In this document: in pieces, positions 34,287 through 44,148 of the stretch | Layout of the letters: the number at the start of each line of letters is the position of its first letter | Position numbering within the stretch: position 1 is the first letter of the stretch | Origin: Thysanoteuthis rhombus | Lineage: Eukaryota; Mollusca; Cephalopoda; Oegopsida; Thysanoteuthidae | NCBI GenBank assembly: GCA_963457665.1 | Contig: OY735219.1 | Coordinates: forward strand, 39,803,477-39,867,476 | Length of the DNA stretch: 64,000 nt | Direction: 5' to 3' | The notes under the pieces: model-generated | Databases searched by the model: none | Told to the model about the DNA's origin: nothing | What the model saw: the letters and a program-made list of their open reading frames with translations, nothing else | Made by a program: the position numbers and the translations under genes

Positions 34287-34303
34287 TTCCATTATCCCAT
34301 CCA

Positions 34304-34980
34304 ATATATATATATACACAAAATTGTTTGCCATTTGGATGTAAGGTGATCCAACAGAATGTTCATAAAAAGACATTTTTTGGAGGTGGAGAAAAATTCA
34401 AGAGAAAAAACAGGTGTTCCATCTCGAAAAAATTTTTATTATCACATGGGCATGTCCTGATGCATTTCAATTTTTGCCCGCCACCTTTTTTGAGAAATTA
34501 GAAGTGATTACAGGTAAAAAGGTGTGCTTTTTACACATTTGAGATTTGATGAATGAAGTGAGGAGTTTTCTGTGTTGTGGGTTGTTTAGTAGGAGTGGGA
34601 AGGGAGGTGATTCATCTGTATAGGTGAGAATCAGGTTTGGTCTGAAATAAAGAAGGGTCTAAGAGAAGAAGGGCCAGCAGGTGTTTGTATCTGTGTCTAT
34701 GAGTATCAGATTGGTTTGAGATAAGGAGGGTTAGTGAGAGGTGGGGTCAGGATGGAATCAGGATCAGGATTTCTTCCTCTCGAATTTCTCTTCATCTTTC
34801 AATCATCATTTTACCAACATATACAATATTGGAAAGTATATACACGAGCGACTTTCTTGGATTATCTCCACACTCATTAAAAACATATTGCTACAATTCA
34901 ATATCTTCTTTGAAAGTTTAATTTTGGTTTTAGCTGCAAGAAAATAACATGAAGGTAATCATGAAAAAAATGAAAAAATA
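34304..34980. other. Unassigned spacer with G-rich direct repeats
   Basis: 34620-34765 holds loose repeats around TGAGAATCAGGTTTGGTCTG / TGAGTATCAGATTGGTTTGAG and GAAGGGTC / GGAGGGTTAG. No element recognised. Confidence 0.4.
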
Positions 34981-34984
34981 CTTG

Positions 34985-35265
34985 CATGGACACATAGCGC
35001 AGTGATTACAGCATCAGACAAATTACTGAAAAGGTTCGATCCTAGTGCAAGACAGTACAACAATACTACTAATGCTAAGAGGGTAGTACAGTCAATATAC
35101 CCCCGTCAGATAAATAAAGTGTTCGGTTCGTTATTTCCCCACATCTACCAGATGATACCTGACGAAGGCCGTAGAGTGCAATGGCCGAAACGTTGTATAA
35201 AAAACAACCAAGATGAGGATGGTTCGAATATCAATAGAAATACTTGTATGTACTTTGGGTTTTGA
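34985..35265 (+). repeat. tRNA-like head with hammerhead-like motif downstream
   Basis: 34988-35045 has ACATAGCGCAGTGATTACAG (A-box-like) and AAGGTTCGATCCTAGTGC (good B box). At 35159-35192 lies CTGACGA, then GGCC/GGCC around a 12-nt loop, then GAAAC: hammerhead-like, but with an extra A before stem II and no pairing stem I, so probably inactive or a look-alike. Related CCATAGA-GGCTGAAA motifs occur at 63028 and 63827. Confidence 0.5.
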
Positions 35266-35834
35266 CTAAAACTTTATTGATTCTGCCATAATATTATTTT
35301 CGACGATTTTTCTTCTATTAATACTACAAAGATTATTTTGATAGAATCAACAGATTTTAAGTTATAGATATTCATATTGACACATGTTGCTCTTTGCCAG
35401 AGGTTTATGAGAGTTGTGAATAACATTATACATTGAACATGATACATCATATGATTATGCAAAACATATATATATGTTTCATGAAATTATTTAACTTATA
35501 ATGAGGTTAATTAATCCAGCTCTAAGCAATTAAGATCTAATTTCTCTAAAAATCCATAAACCATTATAAGTTTGTTTACTTCAAAATGTGAAGTAGTAAT
35601 TTTGAAGCAGTCCAGTTATGATACTATGATGTTCTTTCCAGTCACTTAACTCAGATTTTGACTGTTTTATCAGATATCGGGCTTAATGGGGTCTGTTTTA
35701 ATGAGGGTTGGCTGTAGTTATATATAGTTATATCTGTATAGAAAGTAAATTAAAGAAAAACGAAGATGTTCACATTTAGCTGTTGTGACCCAGGATTGCT
35801 ATCTACAAAAATCTCCATGGAAAGCACTGGAACT
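35266..35834. other. Unassigned spacer
   Basis: AT-rich, nothing recognised. Confidence 0.4.
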
Positions 35835-36050
35835 GTTAAGACAAGTGTAGGAAGGAAGAGAGGAGAAAAGAGAGGTAATCTAATGAAAGGATAGGACGGG
35901 AGAAAAGAAAGGTAATTCAAAAAGAGAGTAAGAACTCAAGAAATGAGAGAAGAGTGAAAAAAAGTAGTTTAATAACAGGGAGGAGAAGAGATAGGGGAGG
36001 AAACAAGAAAATGATAATTTAATGAGAGGATAGGAAGGGAGAGAGACTGA
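35835..36050. repeat. Purine-rich degenerate minisatellite
   Basis: About 210 bp of AG-rich sequence with recurring GGATAGGA-GGGAGA and TAATTTAATGAGAGG-like units roughly 60 bp apart. Confidence 0.65.
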
Positions 36051-36735
36051 TGTCTGCTGCTGATACTATAAGTGTGACAAATGCAACTCTTATTACATTT
36101 ATGATTCTGAATACAAAATTTAGTTTACATTAATCTACGAGCCAGCTTTATGGACATATATCTACAGTTTCTCCAAGATAAAAATTTGATTTATTTTTAG
36201 CAGAAAAAAGAACATTATGGTATCATGGTAAGAAAAACAAAATAACAGCAGAAAACCTTAGAAGAAAATAAGAGGATTTTTCCCTATTCTTAAACATTAT
36301 TTACAAATACAAATATCAGGCCTCTGTAAGTCAGTATTACATTGAAATTATCTGATAAATCTTAGCTAGTTTTTGTTATATATGATAAGAAAACATTTTT
36401 GTTTTCATCAGGAGGGTTATTGATACTTAGTGTCCAACTAGCCTGAGATATAAATCTTCTGATTCAAACTCAGTAGCGTTATATAGATAGAGATTAGGGG
36501 CCTCTGCAGCAGCCTGGCTCCTTAAGGGTCCCCTCCAGCATTTAGTGAAACAGTTATGCCTCTAATTCTGTCACATTCACAGACCATCAGTAAAGGAACA
36601 ATTTATACTTATCACATTCAGTTGTATATAGATTTTCTATTTACTGATATTTCATACTGTCAGCATAGGAACAATATAAATGTCCAAAGATTGTCAAAAA
36701 AAGAAATGAGCCTTGTAAGCATGTGTTGAATTCAA
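36051..36735. other. Unassigned spacer
   Basis: GC-rich island at 36495-36535 (GGGGCCTCTGCAGCAGCC ... AAGGGTCCCC) has short self-complementarity and might be the end of a DNA transposon; no partner found. Confidence 0.35.
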
Positions 36736-36737
36736 GC

Positions 36738-36826
36738 CTTGCCATGAGCGCATTGTTAGCACAGTTGGTAAGAGCAGAGCCTTCACATAAGGCTGCTTCC
36801 AAGGTGGACATGAATCCGATCCTTGC
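36738..36826 (+). repeat. tRNA-like sequence, probable SINE head or tRNA pseudogene
   Basis: TTAGCACAGTTGGTAAGAGC is a near-consensus A box region. AGCCT-TCACATA-AGGCT forms a 5-bp stem with a 7-nt loop in the anticodon position, and ATGAATCCGATCC sits at the B box. Acceptor arms do not pair well. Isotype not assignable. Confidence 0.5.
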
Positions 36827-37039
36827 ATGATGCTTATTTCTTTAATCATTTGAGCTCTTAAGCTTTAAGCTTGATCTAAGCCCATTTGTTTGCTTCCTAA
36901 TGAATTATCTTTAAATTATTATATTTCCTGACCATCAACATTTTCTTTTCCTCACTTTGTTGATATTCAGACAAATTTTGGGTAAAAAGAATGAAAAATT
37001 CATTACTTCATTGTCAATTTTATCTCTTACTGCTATTAA

Positions 37040-37097
37040 TATGAAGAAATGAAAACTAAGGATTTAAGTGCATGACTTTATATATATATATATATAT
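37040..37097. repeat. Repeat ending in (TA)n, copy 1
   Basis: AAACTAAGGATTTAAGTGCA followed by (TA)9. The same flank plus TA tract occurs at 40180-40242. Confidence 0.7.
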
Positions 37098-37183
37098 TCA
37101 GCTTGTGTGTGTAGGAAATGAATGAGATTGAGGAATGGTAGCAGGGGTAGGGTAAAAGGATATATTCAGAATATATCTTAGTG

Positions 37184-37820
37184 ATCATCATCTGATTTTA
37201 TTGTCACTCATTTGACATAAACCTCACTTAGGGTTCGCTAGACCTCTCTATAGTGGATGTTGAAGAGCCAATATTTTCTGAACCTGTCCAGTTCGTATAT
37301 CATATCCTGCTGACCCCAGTTTTGCATTTGATATTTGGGGATCCATGTTGTGAGTTGTAATGTCCATCAGTTGTCTACCATTCTTGCAACATGATCAGCC
37401 CGTTACCATTTGAGTGTCTGGATGGTTCCTATGATTTTTCCCTAGTATACTGTTCTGTCTTGTGATCTCTCCATGTGACGTTGAGCATCATTCTCTCATT
37501 TGGATATCGCATGGTTCTCAGTTTGAGGGTCAATCTTTTACTTAGATTCCATTTTTCAACTCCATAGGTAATTATTGGGAAGATGCATTGGTTGTATGCC
37601 CCTCTTTTTAGAACCAATGGAATTTTTTTGTTCTTGGAGGTTGAGCTTGCTTTGTCAAAGGCTTGCCAACCAAGAGTGGTTTTTCGCTTGATTTCTTCTT
37701 TTGAGGATTTCATGAAGATTCATTATCCTGAATAAATATAGTGGTCTTCTTCCTCCAGCTTTGTGTTTTTGATTCTTAATTATCATGCATTCATTTTCAA
37801 CATGTTCATTGTACATGAGT
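37184..37820 (-). pseudogene. RTE LINE 3' fragment (R9)
   Basis: Antisense. Frame 37429-37713 reads SSKEEIKRKTTLGWQAF, PLVLKRGAYNQCIFPIITYG and MRYPNERMMLNVTWRDHKT. Starts with a short degenerate ATC tail. Confidence 0.85.
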
Positions 37821-38367
37821 AGTAACACAATCTTTTAATATTAGTACATTAGGTTTGGTTTACATGAGTATATTTTGAAACAGGAAAGGTAACAATAGCT
37901 GAAATTGGAACTATTCAGTCATTATGTTGTTTTATTGAAGGGTTTTATGAGTTACAAAACATTCTAACAGGAGTATCCCAATGGTACTTTCTATTTAGGT
38001 TTGGGGTTAGTGTGGTAGTTAGGTTTAAGGTTAGCGTGTAAACTCCTTGAATGTAATTTCCAGATCAGATGAAAAATCTCTTGGTACTTGCAATGGGACA
38101 ATAGATGCAGTAGACCTACCATATTCAGGTACCTGATTTCTTTTTTCTTGTTAAAGAACATGTTTTTCATTCATTTCAAATTTGTCATCTGCTTTCTTGA
38201 CTTTGAATTTGCTATCACTCGGACGCTGGAGAGGCAGACATTTTTAAACAGGGAAGGTCACAATTACCCTTATTTCTTTTGCATGTCTAAATCAGTGTTC
38301 CCCAAACATTTTTGGACTACCATCATCTTTCAGATCATTTATTTGATCAGTGCCCCTTGTACAGTTG

Positions 38368-38368
<1 letters not shown>
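37821..38368. other. Unassigned spacer
   Basis: Contains a small direct repeat TTTAGGTTTGGGGTTAGTGT / GTTAGGTTTAAGGTTAGCGT at 37995-38037. Otherwise nothing recognised. Confidence 0.4.

Positions 38369-38421
<53 letters not shown>
38369..38421. repeat. (TA)n microsatellite
   Basis: About 50 bp of TA repeat; spurious Tyr-Ile frames cross it. Confidence 0.95.
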
Positions 38422-38424
<3 letters not shown>

Positions 38425-39404
38425 AAATATGTATACAATATGTTTGTGTCGACATTTCTGAAATTGATCAAAGAACTGAAAAACAGACATAAACATCGTA
38501 ATAATGTAGGCTTACACGTTCGTAAACGTTACTGAGGCATCTTGAGTGATGTAAGGAAATGTATCTTGAATCTCACGGATTACTTCCTCCCCTAAACCGA
38601 GGAATTTTTATTAGAGCATGGCTCAGAAGGGTATGTTTCAGATATATATACTGAGAAGAATTGTTCACTGGAATTGAAATGTTGTTTTCTCAACTCACCA
38701 GGCATTATCCAGTTTCAGATGAAGAACTTAGGTCACTAAAAGCCAGCTCAAGTGATCTGGCACATGTTTTCTGTGGATTACAGCAGTGGAGTCTTACAAA
38801 AAAAACTTTGGGATGGGTCAGGCAATGTTTCCAACTTGAAAAATGCTTTTGTGCTAAATCAACCTTGAAAAAGTATGAAAAATGCACTAAAAACTTTCTT
38901 AGCCATTTTATGACCATCTAAATGGTTAAAAATGATAGATTGATAAAAAAAAAGGTGAAAGTAGCTAAGAATAATCAAAAAGGCCAAGAAATGATGCTAA
39001 AATGTGTTTAAAATAGTGATGTTTGCTAAATTCAACATGAAAAGTGCTAAATTGGCAAAACTGGTTTGCAACTTATGTATTTAAGTTTTGTCAAAATGTA
39101 ACCTTCTGGTGAAGTGTAACAATCTAGAATTTTTCTTTCTTTATTTCTGTCTTCCTGCTCGACTTGCCTCATCATACCATCATCTCAAAGTTTTTTCTTC
39201 AATTCTTTACAAATCATGAGGTCATGTTTGAAAAAGTTGAGGGGGTGTCTAGACCTTCCATCCCCTGGCTCATCTATTGATCACACTGACTTCAACATGC
39301 ACAGAGAGTATTTCCTACCTATAAAATCCCTTTGAGACTATCAACAGATCCTTATCATCAAACCTGATGAGGCATCAGGGTTTGTCATTTTGAATTGATT
39401 CAAA
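38422..39404. other. Unassigned 1-kb spacer
   Basis: An 86-codon + frame (38661-38921) is open but I recognise no domain; it may be an old transposon piece. Nothing else identified. Confidence 0.3.
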
Positions 39405-39705
39405 GGATTAGATATACGTGTGCCTTATATAAATGAATCACTATAGCTCGCACATATACTAAAACTGATTATCTAAAAGATTATGTAAAATCACCTGAGA
39501 AAAATAGATATTTTTATCAAAAATAATTTAGAAAAAAAAATTCCTCAAGATAAGGGCATTGTTGGTCCAAAACGACCATTGGGACCCCCAAAAGAACTTT
39601 TGGGAAAATGGTGCCTAGTGATGTACTCATGAAATTGTCCAAGGTTTTAATCCTAAAAATATGACCGGGAGTGCCCAGAGTGACACACCCATACACAAAC
39701 ATGCA
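39405..39705 (+). repeat. Repeat C copy 3
   Basis: GCCTTATATAAATGAATCAC, TTGTTGGTCCAAAACGACCA, GGTGCCTAGTGATGTACTCA as in the other copies. Confidence 0.65.
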
Positions 39706-40000
39706 TGGTGATCCGATATGTTATATGGGTATGTGTAGTTATTTCTGTCCAATATGTATCAACTAATCACAGGAATTTTAGTAATAACAAACATATTTAT
39801 TTATTTAAAAACATTTATATTTCTTCATGCTTTATCAACTCACAATTTAGTCCATTGTTTTATGTCTTCCTTCTTTTGAAGTGTTTAGATTGTTCCTCTG
39901 ACCTTTTAACTCTTAATATACATTTCTTAAAAATTGGTTCTGTATAATAACCTTTTGCTTATGATTTTCATTGTTCATTTTTTTGTCTTTTTCATTGCAG

Positions 40001-40065
40001 GTGATATTTGTGCTCACACGAGACCATGATCCTTCAGGAGATGTATCTGATAGCACCTTATGGCA
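40001..40065 (+). CDS. Candidate 65-nt internal exon of an unidentified host gene
   Basis: Preceded by a strong pyrimidine tract and acceptor (TTTTTTTGTCTTTTTCATTGCAG, ending at 40000; longest quoted part is TTTTTGTCTTTTTCATTGCA) and followed by the donor GTAAGTAT (40066-40073), which fits the metazoan 5' splice site. Only one frame is open: VIFVLTRDHDPSGDVSDSTL then W; the other two hit stops. The exon would be entered in phase 0 and left after two bases of a codon. Composition is less AT-rich than its flanks and it belongs to none of the repeat families here. I do not recognise the protein. If real, much of this window is intron of a + strand gene. Confidence 0.45.
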
Positions 40066-40179
40066 GTAAGTATATTTACTTATCATTTCTTCCTTTTTGA
40101 ATTGGTCCTTCTGTGTCAAGAAGCTGGGATTACACTGAATCAAATGGAAGGTACAACATTCAATCCATTAGTATACAAG

Positions 40180-40393
40180 AAATAAAAACTAAGGATTCAA
40201 GTACATGACTATATATATATATATATATATATATAGTCATGTATTTGAATATATATATATATATATGTATATATGTATAAATATACATATATATATATAT
40301 ATATATATGTATATAGATATGTATAAATATACATATATATATATATATATATACATATATATGTATATATATGTGTGTGTGTGTGTGTGTGTT
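40180..40393. repeat. Complex (TA)n / (TG)n microsatellite with shared flank
   Basis: AAACTAAGGATTCAAGTACA leads into TA tracts (40211-40242, 40250-40370), ending in about 12 TG units (40370-40391). AGTACATGACTATATA and TATATAGTCATGTATT form a palindrome around the first tract. Confidence 0.9.
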
Positions 40394-40529
40394 TGTGTCT
40401 GTTGTTATGCTTACTATGGATGTAGTAGAATGCATTCAGTGGATAGAAGGGCTAAAATGGGAAATATAGGCAACAAAGGATTATTGTAAATGCTTACTTA
40501 AGGATACTTACAGACTTCTTCCAGTTAGG

Positions 40530-40537
40530 CTTCTGAT
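40530..40537 (+). repeat. Target-site duplication, left (hAT)
   Basis: CTTCTGAT, matching CTCCTGAT at 40961-40968 with one change. Eight base pairs is the hAT-superfamily length. Confidence 0.8.
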
Positions 40538-40960
40538 CAGGGTCGGCCTTAAGCCAATTGTGTCCAGTTGGGTTCCCTAGGTAAGGCTTCCCCACACTTG
40601 GATATATTGTTGAATACACACAACAATACATCACAACATACACCTTGCACCACATTGCAGGTTTTACAGAGAATCACGATTTTAATTTTTCCTCTGAAGT
40701 TCTAAATAGTAAGTTGTGTTTGTTTACACGGTTTTTATTTTGAATTCTTTTAGTTTTGCTTGAATTAAATAATTTCGATCAATTCGAAGAGAGCATAAAA
40801 TTTTATTTCTGTGAAATTTTCAAACGCACATTCTGATTGCTTTCTGTTGTGCTACAGAGATATACAGTTCATTTATATTTTTAAGATCCTACAATTGTTA
40901 AGCAGAGGCTCCGCAATAAATGTCTCCAATGGGACCCAGCAGATTTTAAGGCTAGCCCTG
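40538..40960. mobile_element. Non-autonomous hAT-type DNA transposon, 423 bp
   Basis: Ends CAGGGTCGGCCTTAAGCC and, inverted, CAGGGCTAGCCTTAAAAT, typical of hAT terminal repeats of the CAGGG-GGCCTTA kind. Flanked by an 8-bp target duplication with one mismatch. The interior is AT-rich with no transposase. It interrupts the LINE frame described above, so it inserted after the LINE. Confidence 0.85.
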
Positions 40961-41419
40961 CTCCTGATGGATTTTATCCACTGGACTCACAGATTTTAAA
41001 CTGTGCGCTCTGTCACTTCCAGTTGTTATTTCAAGTTCCGCCTCATAATAATTATGTAAAATCTGATTCCCTCCAAATTTATCTTGTTGGTTTTTAAAGG
41101 TAACAACCTATTCCAGCAGAGAGTTCTATGTGTTTGCTAATCAGACTGAAAAGTGTTTTGCTTTATTGCAATTCATGCAAGATTCCTTCCAGATACGAAT
41201 GAAGTCCACTGCTGATCTGTCTTATAACCCTGACACTATCTTAAACATTTCTATCATGTCACCTCTGATATGAAAATAGCTTAGAGTTGATAGCTTCATA
41301 CTTATTTGCATGAAGAATGGTTCTTTTTCACATCTGTTTTCACCTTGTTTCATTGAATCACTTTAGCCACCAAACAAGCCGACAAATGGCAAAGTTTCCT
41401 TCCATTTTCACTTGTTTTT

Positions 41420-42290
41420 TGTGTCAGCACTATCAGACATATCATTTGTCTTAGAACTTTGCAAAATCTGATAAGCACTCCACTGGAAATCTTCCGAAAA
41501 CGTTCTTTTAGGATATTTTGAAATTCTTTATTCTTTTTTTATTCTGCACCATTTTGCTTCATTTTTTTTTTGTTTACTCTTTTAATCTTCTATCAACACT
41601 TTCGGATGCACAGTTAGCCCTTGGACTTTACAAATTTGCATGAATACTCTACCTGACATTTTCTAAAAACGACTTTTGGGATTTTAGACATCGAAAAAAA
41701 AAACGTTGAATGGATTTTTTGCAGGTTTTTCTTGACTCCTTTACTCTTGTGTCAATGCTACCAGATATACTGTTAGGCTTAAAACTTTGCAAATTCACAT
41801 GAGTACTCCATTAGACATATAAAAACATTTTGAGAAATTTTTTGAAACTTATTTTCTTTTAGATTTTAAGGAATTTTTCTTCTTTTATTCATGTTGTTTA
41901 GTTTTTTGAACATTACCGAACACACCTAGAACCTTACAAATTCACATGAGTACTTCAATAAACATCATCTAAAAACAATTTTTTTTGGTTTGGGGAAATT
42001 TGGGTGAAAGACTTTTCTAATTTTGTGTCAGTGCTACTGGACACACATTTTAGCCAAGAACCTTGCAAGCTGTGCATGAATATACCTTTTAAAATGTTTT
42101 TTGATTTTTAGAAAAAAATGCTATTAGCTGCAAAAATGATTTTTGGGTGTCTTTTTGGGTTTTTGTATAATTGTGTCAGCATTACTAGACATACTATGGT
42201 GATTCACTTAATGGTTGCCGTAGAGAAGTTTTTTTTAAAAACATCATATTTGAGGTTTTTGGTCATAAGTGGAAGGGAGAGATAATCTCG
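41420..42290. repeat. Degenerate tandem array, ~150-170-bp unit, about six units
   Basis: Units start with a TGTGTCAGCACTA-CAGACATA-type block at about 41420, 41591, 41748, 41908, 42024 and 42172 (one unit shortened). Each contains an AACTTTGCAAATTCACATGA-like segment and AGTACTCCA-TAGACAT-TAAAAAC. The last unit runs into ATGGTGATTCA, the complement of the start of repeat C. Minisatellite or satellite origin; no ORF. Confidence 0.7.
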
Positions 42291-42554
42291 GTACTCTTTC
42301 ACAAGAGGTTTTTGCTCTGTCTTTTTACCTGGTCTCACATTACAAATATATTCTTTGAAAATTTGAACAAAAAATTTGAACATTTGACAAAGAACAAAGG
42401 ATGTTTTTAAAATAGTATATCATTTGCAAAGAGATTCATTTCTTTGTTTTTTAAAAATCTTGTTTCAAGTGAATTTGTAATGTCCACTTGAGTAAGAACC
42501 GATGACTGCAATATAAGTCTTTTTCTCAAAAGGATTATAAAATATGTAGGTGTG

Positions 42555-42620
42555 TATAGGTATGTTTATGTGTGTGTGTGTGCATGTGCGTACATCTGTG
42601 TGTGTGTGTGTGTGTGTGCT
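42555..42620. repeat. (TG)n microsatellite
   Basis: Interrupted TG tract replacing the start of element A copy 15. Confidence 0.9.
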
Positions 42621-42634
42621 GATTTTTATTTACG

Positions 42635-43004
42635 ATGAAAAATTGGAAAAAAGGGTGATGAATGAATAAGTTACTTCTCTCACCTTTTGTTGAGTAATGG
42701 ATGCTTAAAAAGCGCAAATTTTAAAAAAATAAGCAAGCATAAATGCTGCTGGACTCAAAAGGGATAATGGATGAAATTAGCATAGAATTACATTGCAAAT
42801 TGAATAACCCCTTCTTAAAACCTATTGTAACGGATGATTTAGAAAAAAAAAATGTTTTTTCTAGACAAAATAACGAGTAGATGCTGATATCTTTGCCTCT
42901 TGCCTGTATGTATGACACATACATAAACAGGTTAACCAGCCATCCAGACCTACTTAAAAACCAAGAATAAAGCAATGTTAACGGTTTTGGTCGATGGTTC
43001 CTAA
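42635..43004 (+). mobile_element. Element A copy 15, start replaced by (TG)n
   Basis: Begins GAAAAATTGGAAAAAAGGG and ends GGTCGATGGTTCCTAA. Confidence 0.8.
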
Positions 43005-43495
43005 TGCATCTCCTTCTGCATTATTAATACTGAGTTGCTTCTTTCTCGATGAACAAATTTGCAATATATTTCATTTTATGAAAATTCAACTTTGTTCATA
43101 TCATTTTACATGTATGAATAATAGAATACTAATAAATCTAACCATGGCCTCAGAGGATGTATTTTGATATGAAATATAGTAACCTTAATGCTTCTTTTAT
43201 AAACTTTCATCAGATTAGCTACAAAGATAGTTTTTTTTAGATGACCTGGCATCTATAGCAGCAATAGCTGTTACTGACTGACAGACTATATGACAAATCG
43301 ACACAACAAACAACTCACACTATTTCCACAAAGCATTCCTTCCTGCTCTTTCTATAAATCTGATAAACCTTGAATGACATTTTATTATTACACCATAAGA
43401 ACAAAGAATTTTATCGCATTAAGTCAGAATGCAAACGTGTTAATCATATGAAAGAAATTTCATTTTATTATGATATTAGTGTTAAATAAAGGTTT
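43005..43495. other. Unassigned spacer
   Basis: AT-rich, nothing recognised. Confidence 0.4.
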
Positions 43496-43499
43496 TTTT

Positions 43500-43615
43500 T
43501 TCAAAGGAAAAGGCTTTTAGAGGTGGAGCTTTGAAAGAAAAGGGCTTCTAAAGGTAGGGGCTTGTAGAGGCATTGAAGATTGAACTAGGGCATCTATTGT
43601 CTGACTTCCAGGCTC
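43500..43615 (-). repeat. Repeat J copy 2
   Basis: Inverted match of 10687-10805; contains the GGCTTCTAAAGGTAGGGGCT block. Confidence 0.65.
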
Positions 43616-43689
43616 CTTACAATATTTGTTTAGGAAATATGATTACAGAAGTATTAGCCATAGATTGATTGAAAGCAATGCTAAGTTTA

Positions 43690-44128
43690 TTAGAAACCAT
43701 CAACTAAAACTTTTACCAAAGCTGTCAACATAATTTTCTTCAGTTTTTAAATTGGTCTTGCTGGCTGGCTGACTATGCATGTATGTATGTATTGCATGTA
43801 CTGGTTGCACCAATCGAGCTAGTGCCAAAAAAATTGATCGTTTACTCTTCATTATGTTAGAAAAATCTTTTTTTTCGATTTTGGACCCCTCAATAGGTTC
43901 ATGAAGGGGTCAATTTACAATATAAATTTACGCTAAATTAGTTTGTATTCAGCAGTGTTCATGATTGTCTTTTGAATATTCAGGACTTTTAAGTGACTAC
44001 TGCTGAACAAAATTAGAGGAAAGAAACTTATCATCACCCTTTTTAACAACGTTTTAATTGATCACCCTAACATGGCATGGTAACAAAAGATGTTGGTCAC
44101 GTGACAGTTTCTATTGAGTGACTTAGCT
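43690..44128 (-). mobile_element. Element A copy 16, full length
   Basis: TTAGAAACCATCAACTAAAA to GTGACAGTTTCTATTGAGTG. GGCTGGCTGACTATGCATGT block present. A mariner derivative begins 21 bp beyond its end. Confidence 0.85.
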
Positions 44129-44148
44129 GCCCCTTCTATTCTTTCCTG

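Larger units (their letters stand above)
33912..34303 (-). mobile_element. Candidate retrozyme: two hammerhead direct repeats, 311-bp period
   Basis: 33912-33992 and 34223-34303 are direct repeats (78 of 81 positions identical) offset by exactly 311 bp. Each contains a hammerhead ribozyme on the - strand. Between them, about 33995-34070 read on the - strand has TAGTCCAGAGGTAGGA (fits the pol III A box) and GGTTTCAATTCTG (B-box-like). Predicted product: cutting at both sites would release a 311-nt RNA covering 34240 down to 33930. The layout matches animal and plant retrozymes and the schistosome Sm-alpha SINE-like repeats (established families). Function here is inferred, not shown. Flanked by TA repeats on both sides. 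Confidence 0.75.
40495..41330 (-). pseudogene. CR1/L2-like LINE 3' end, interrupted by a hAT element
   Basis: - strand, from 41300 down: LSYFHIRGDMIEMFKIVSGL (end-of-RT motif), NKAKHF and NSLLE-VVTFKNQ-DKF-like residues, then LHNYYEAELEITTGSDRAHS. The reading frame reaches 40969, is broken by the insertion at 40538-40960, and resumes at 40537: removing the insertion and one 8-bp target copy gives an uninterrupted tail (KIH-QKPNWKKSVSILK and a stop at about 40497). A few other stops are present, so it was dying or dead. A related copy is at 15635-16130. Confidence 0.75.

Noticed and set aside
35159..35191. Third working hammerhead ribozyme
   Set aside because: Extra A between CTGACGA and stem II, no stem I pairing, and only a weak GUA at the cleavage position.
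36738..36826. Functional tRNA gene
   Set aside because: Acceptor and T arms do not pair; only boxes and anticodon-like stem remain.
41420..42290. CRISPR-like array
   Set aside because: Units are long, contiguous and diverged; no short identical repeats with unique spacers; eukaryotic context.
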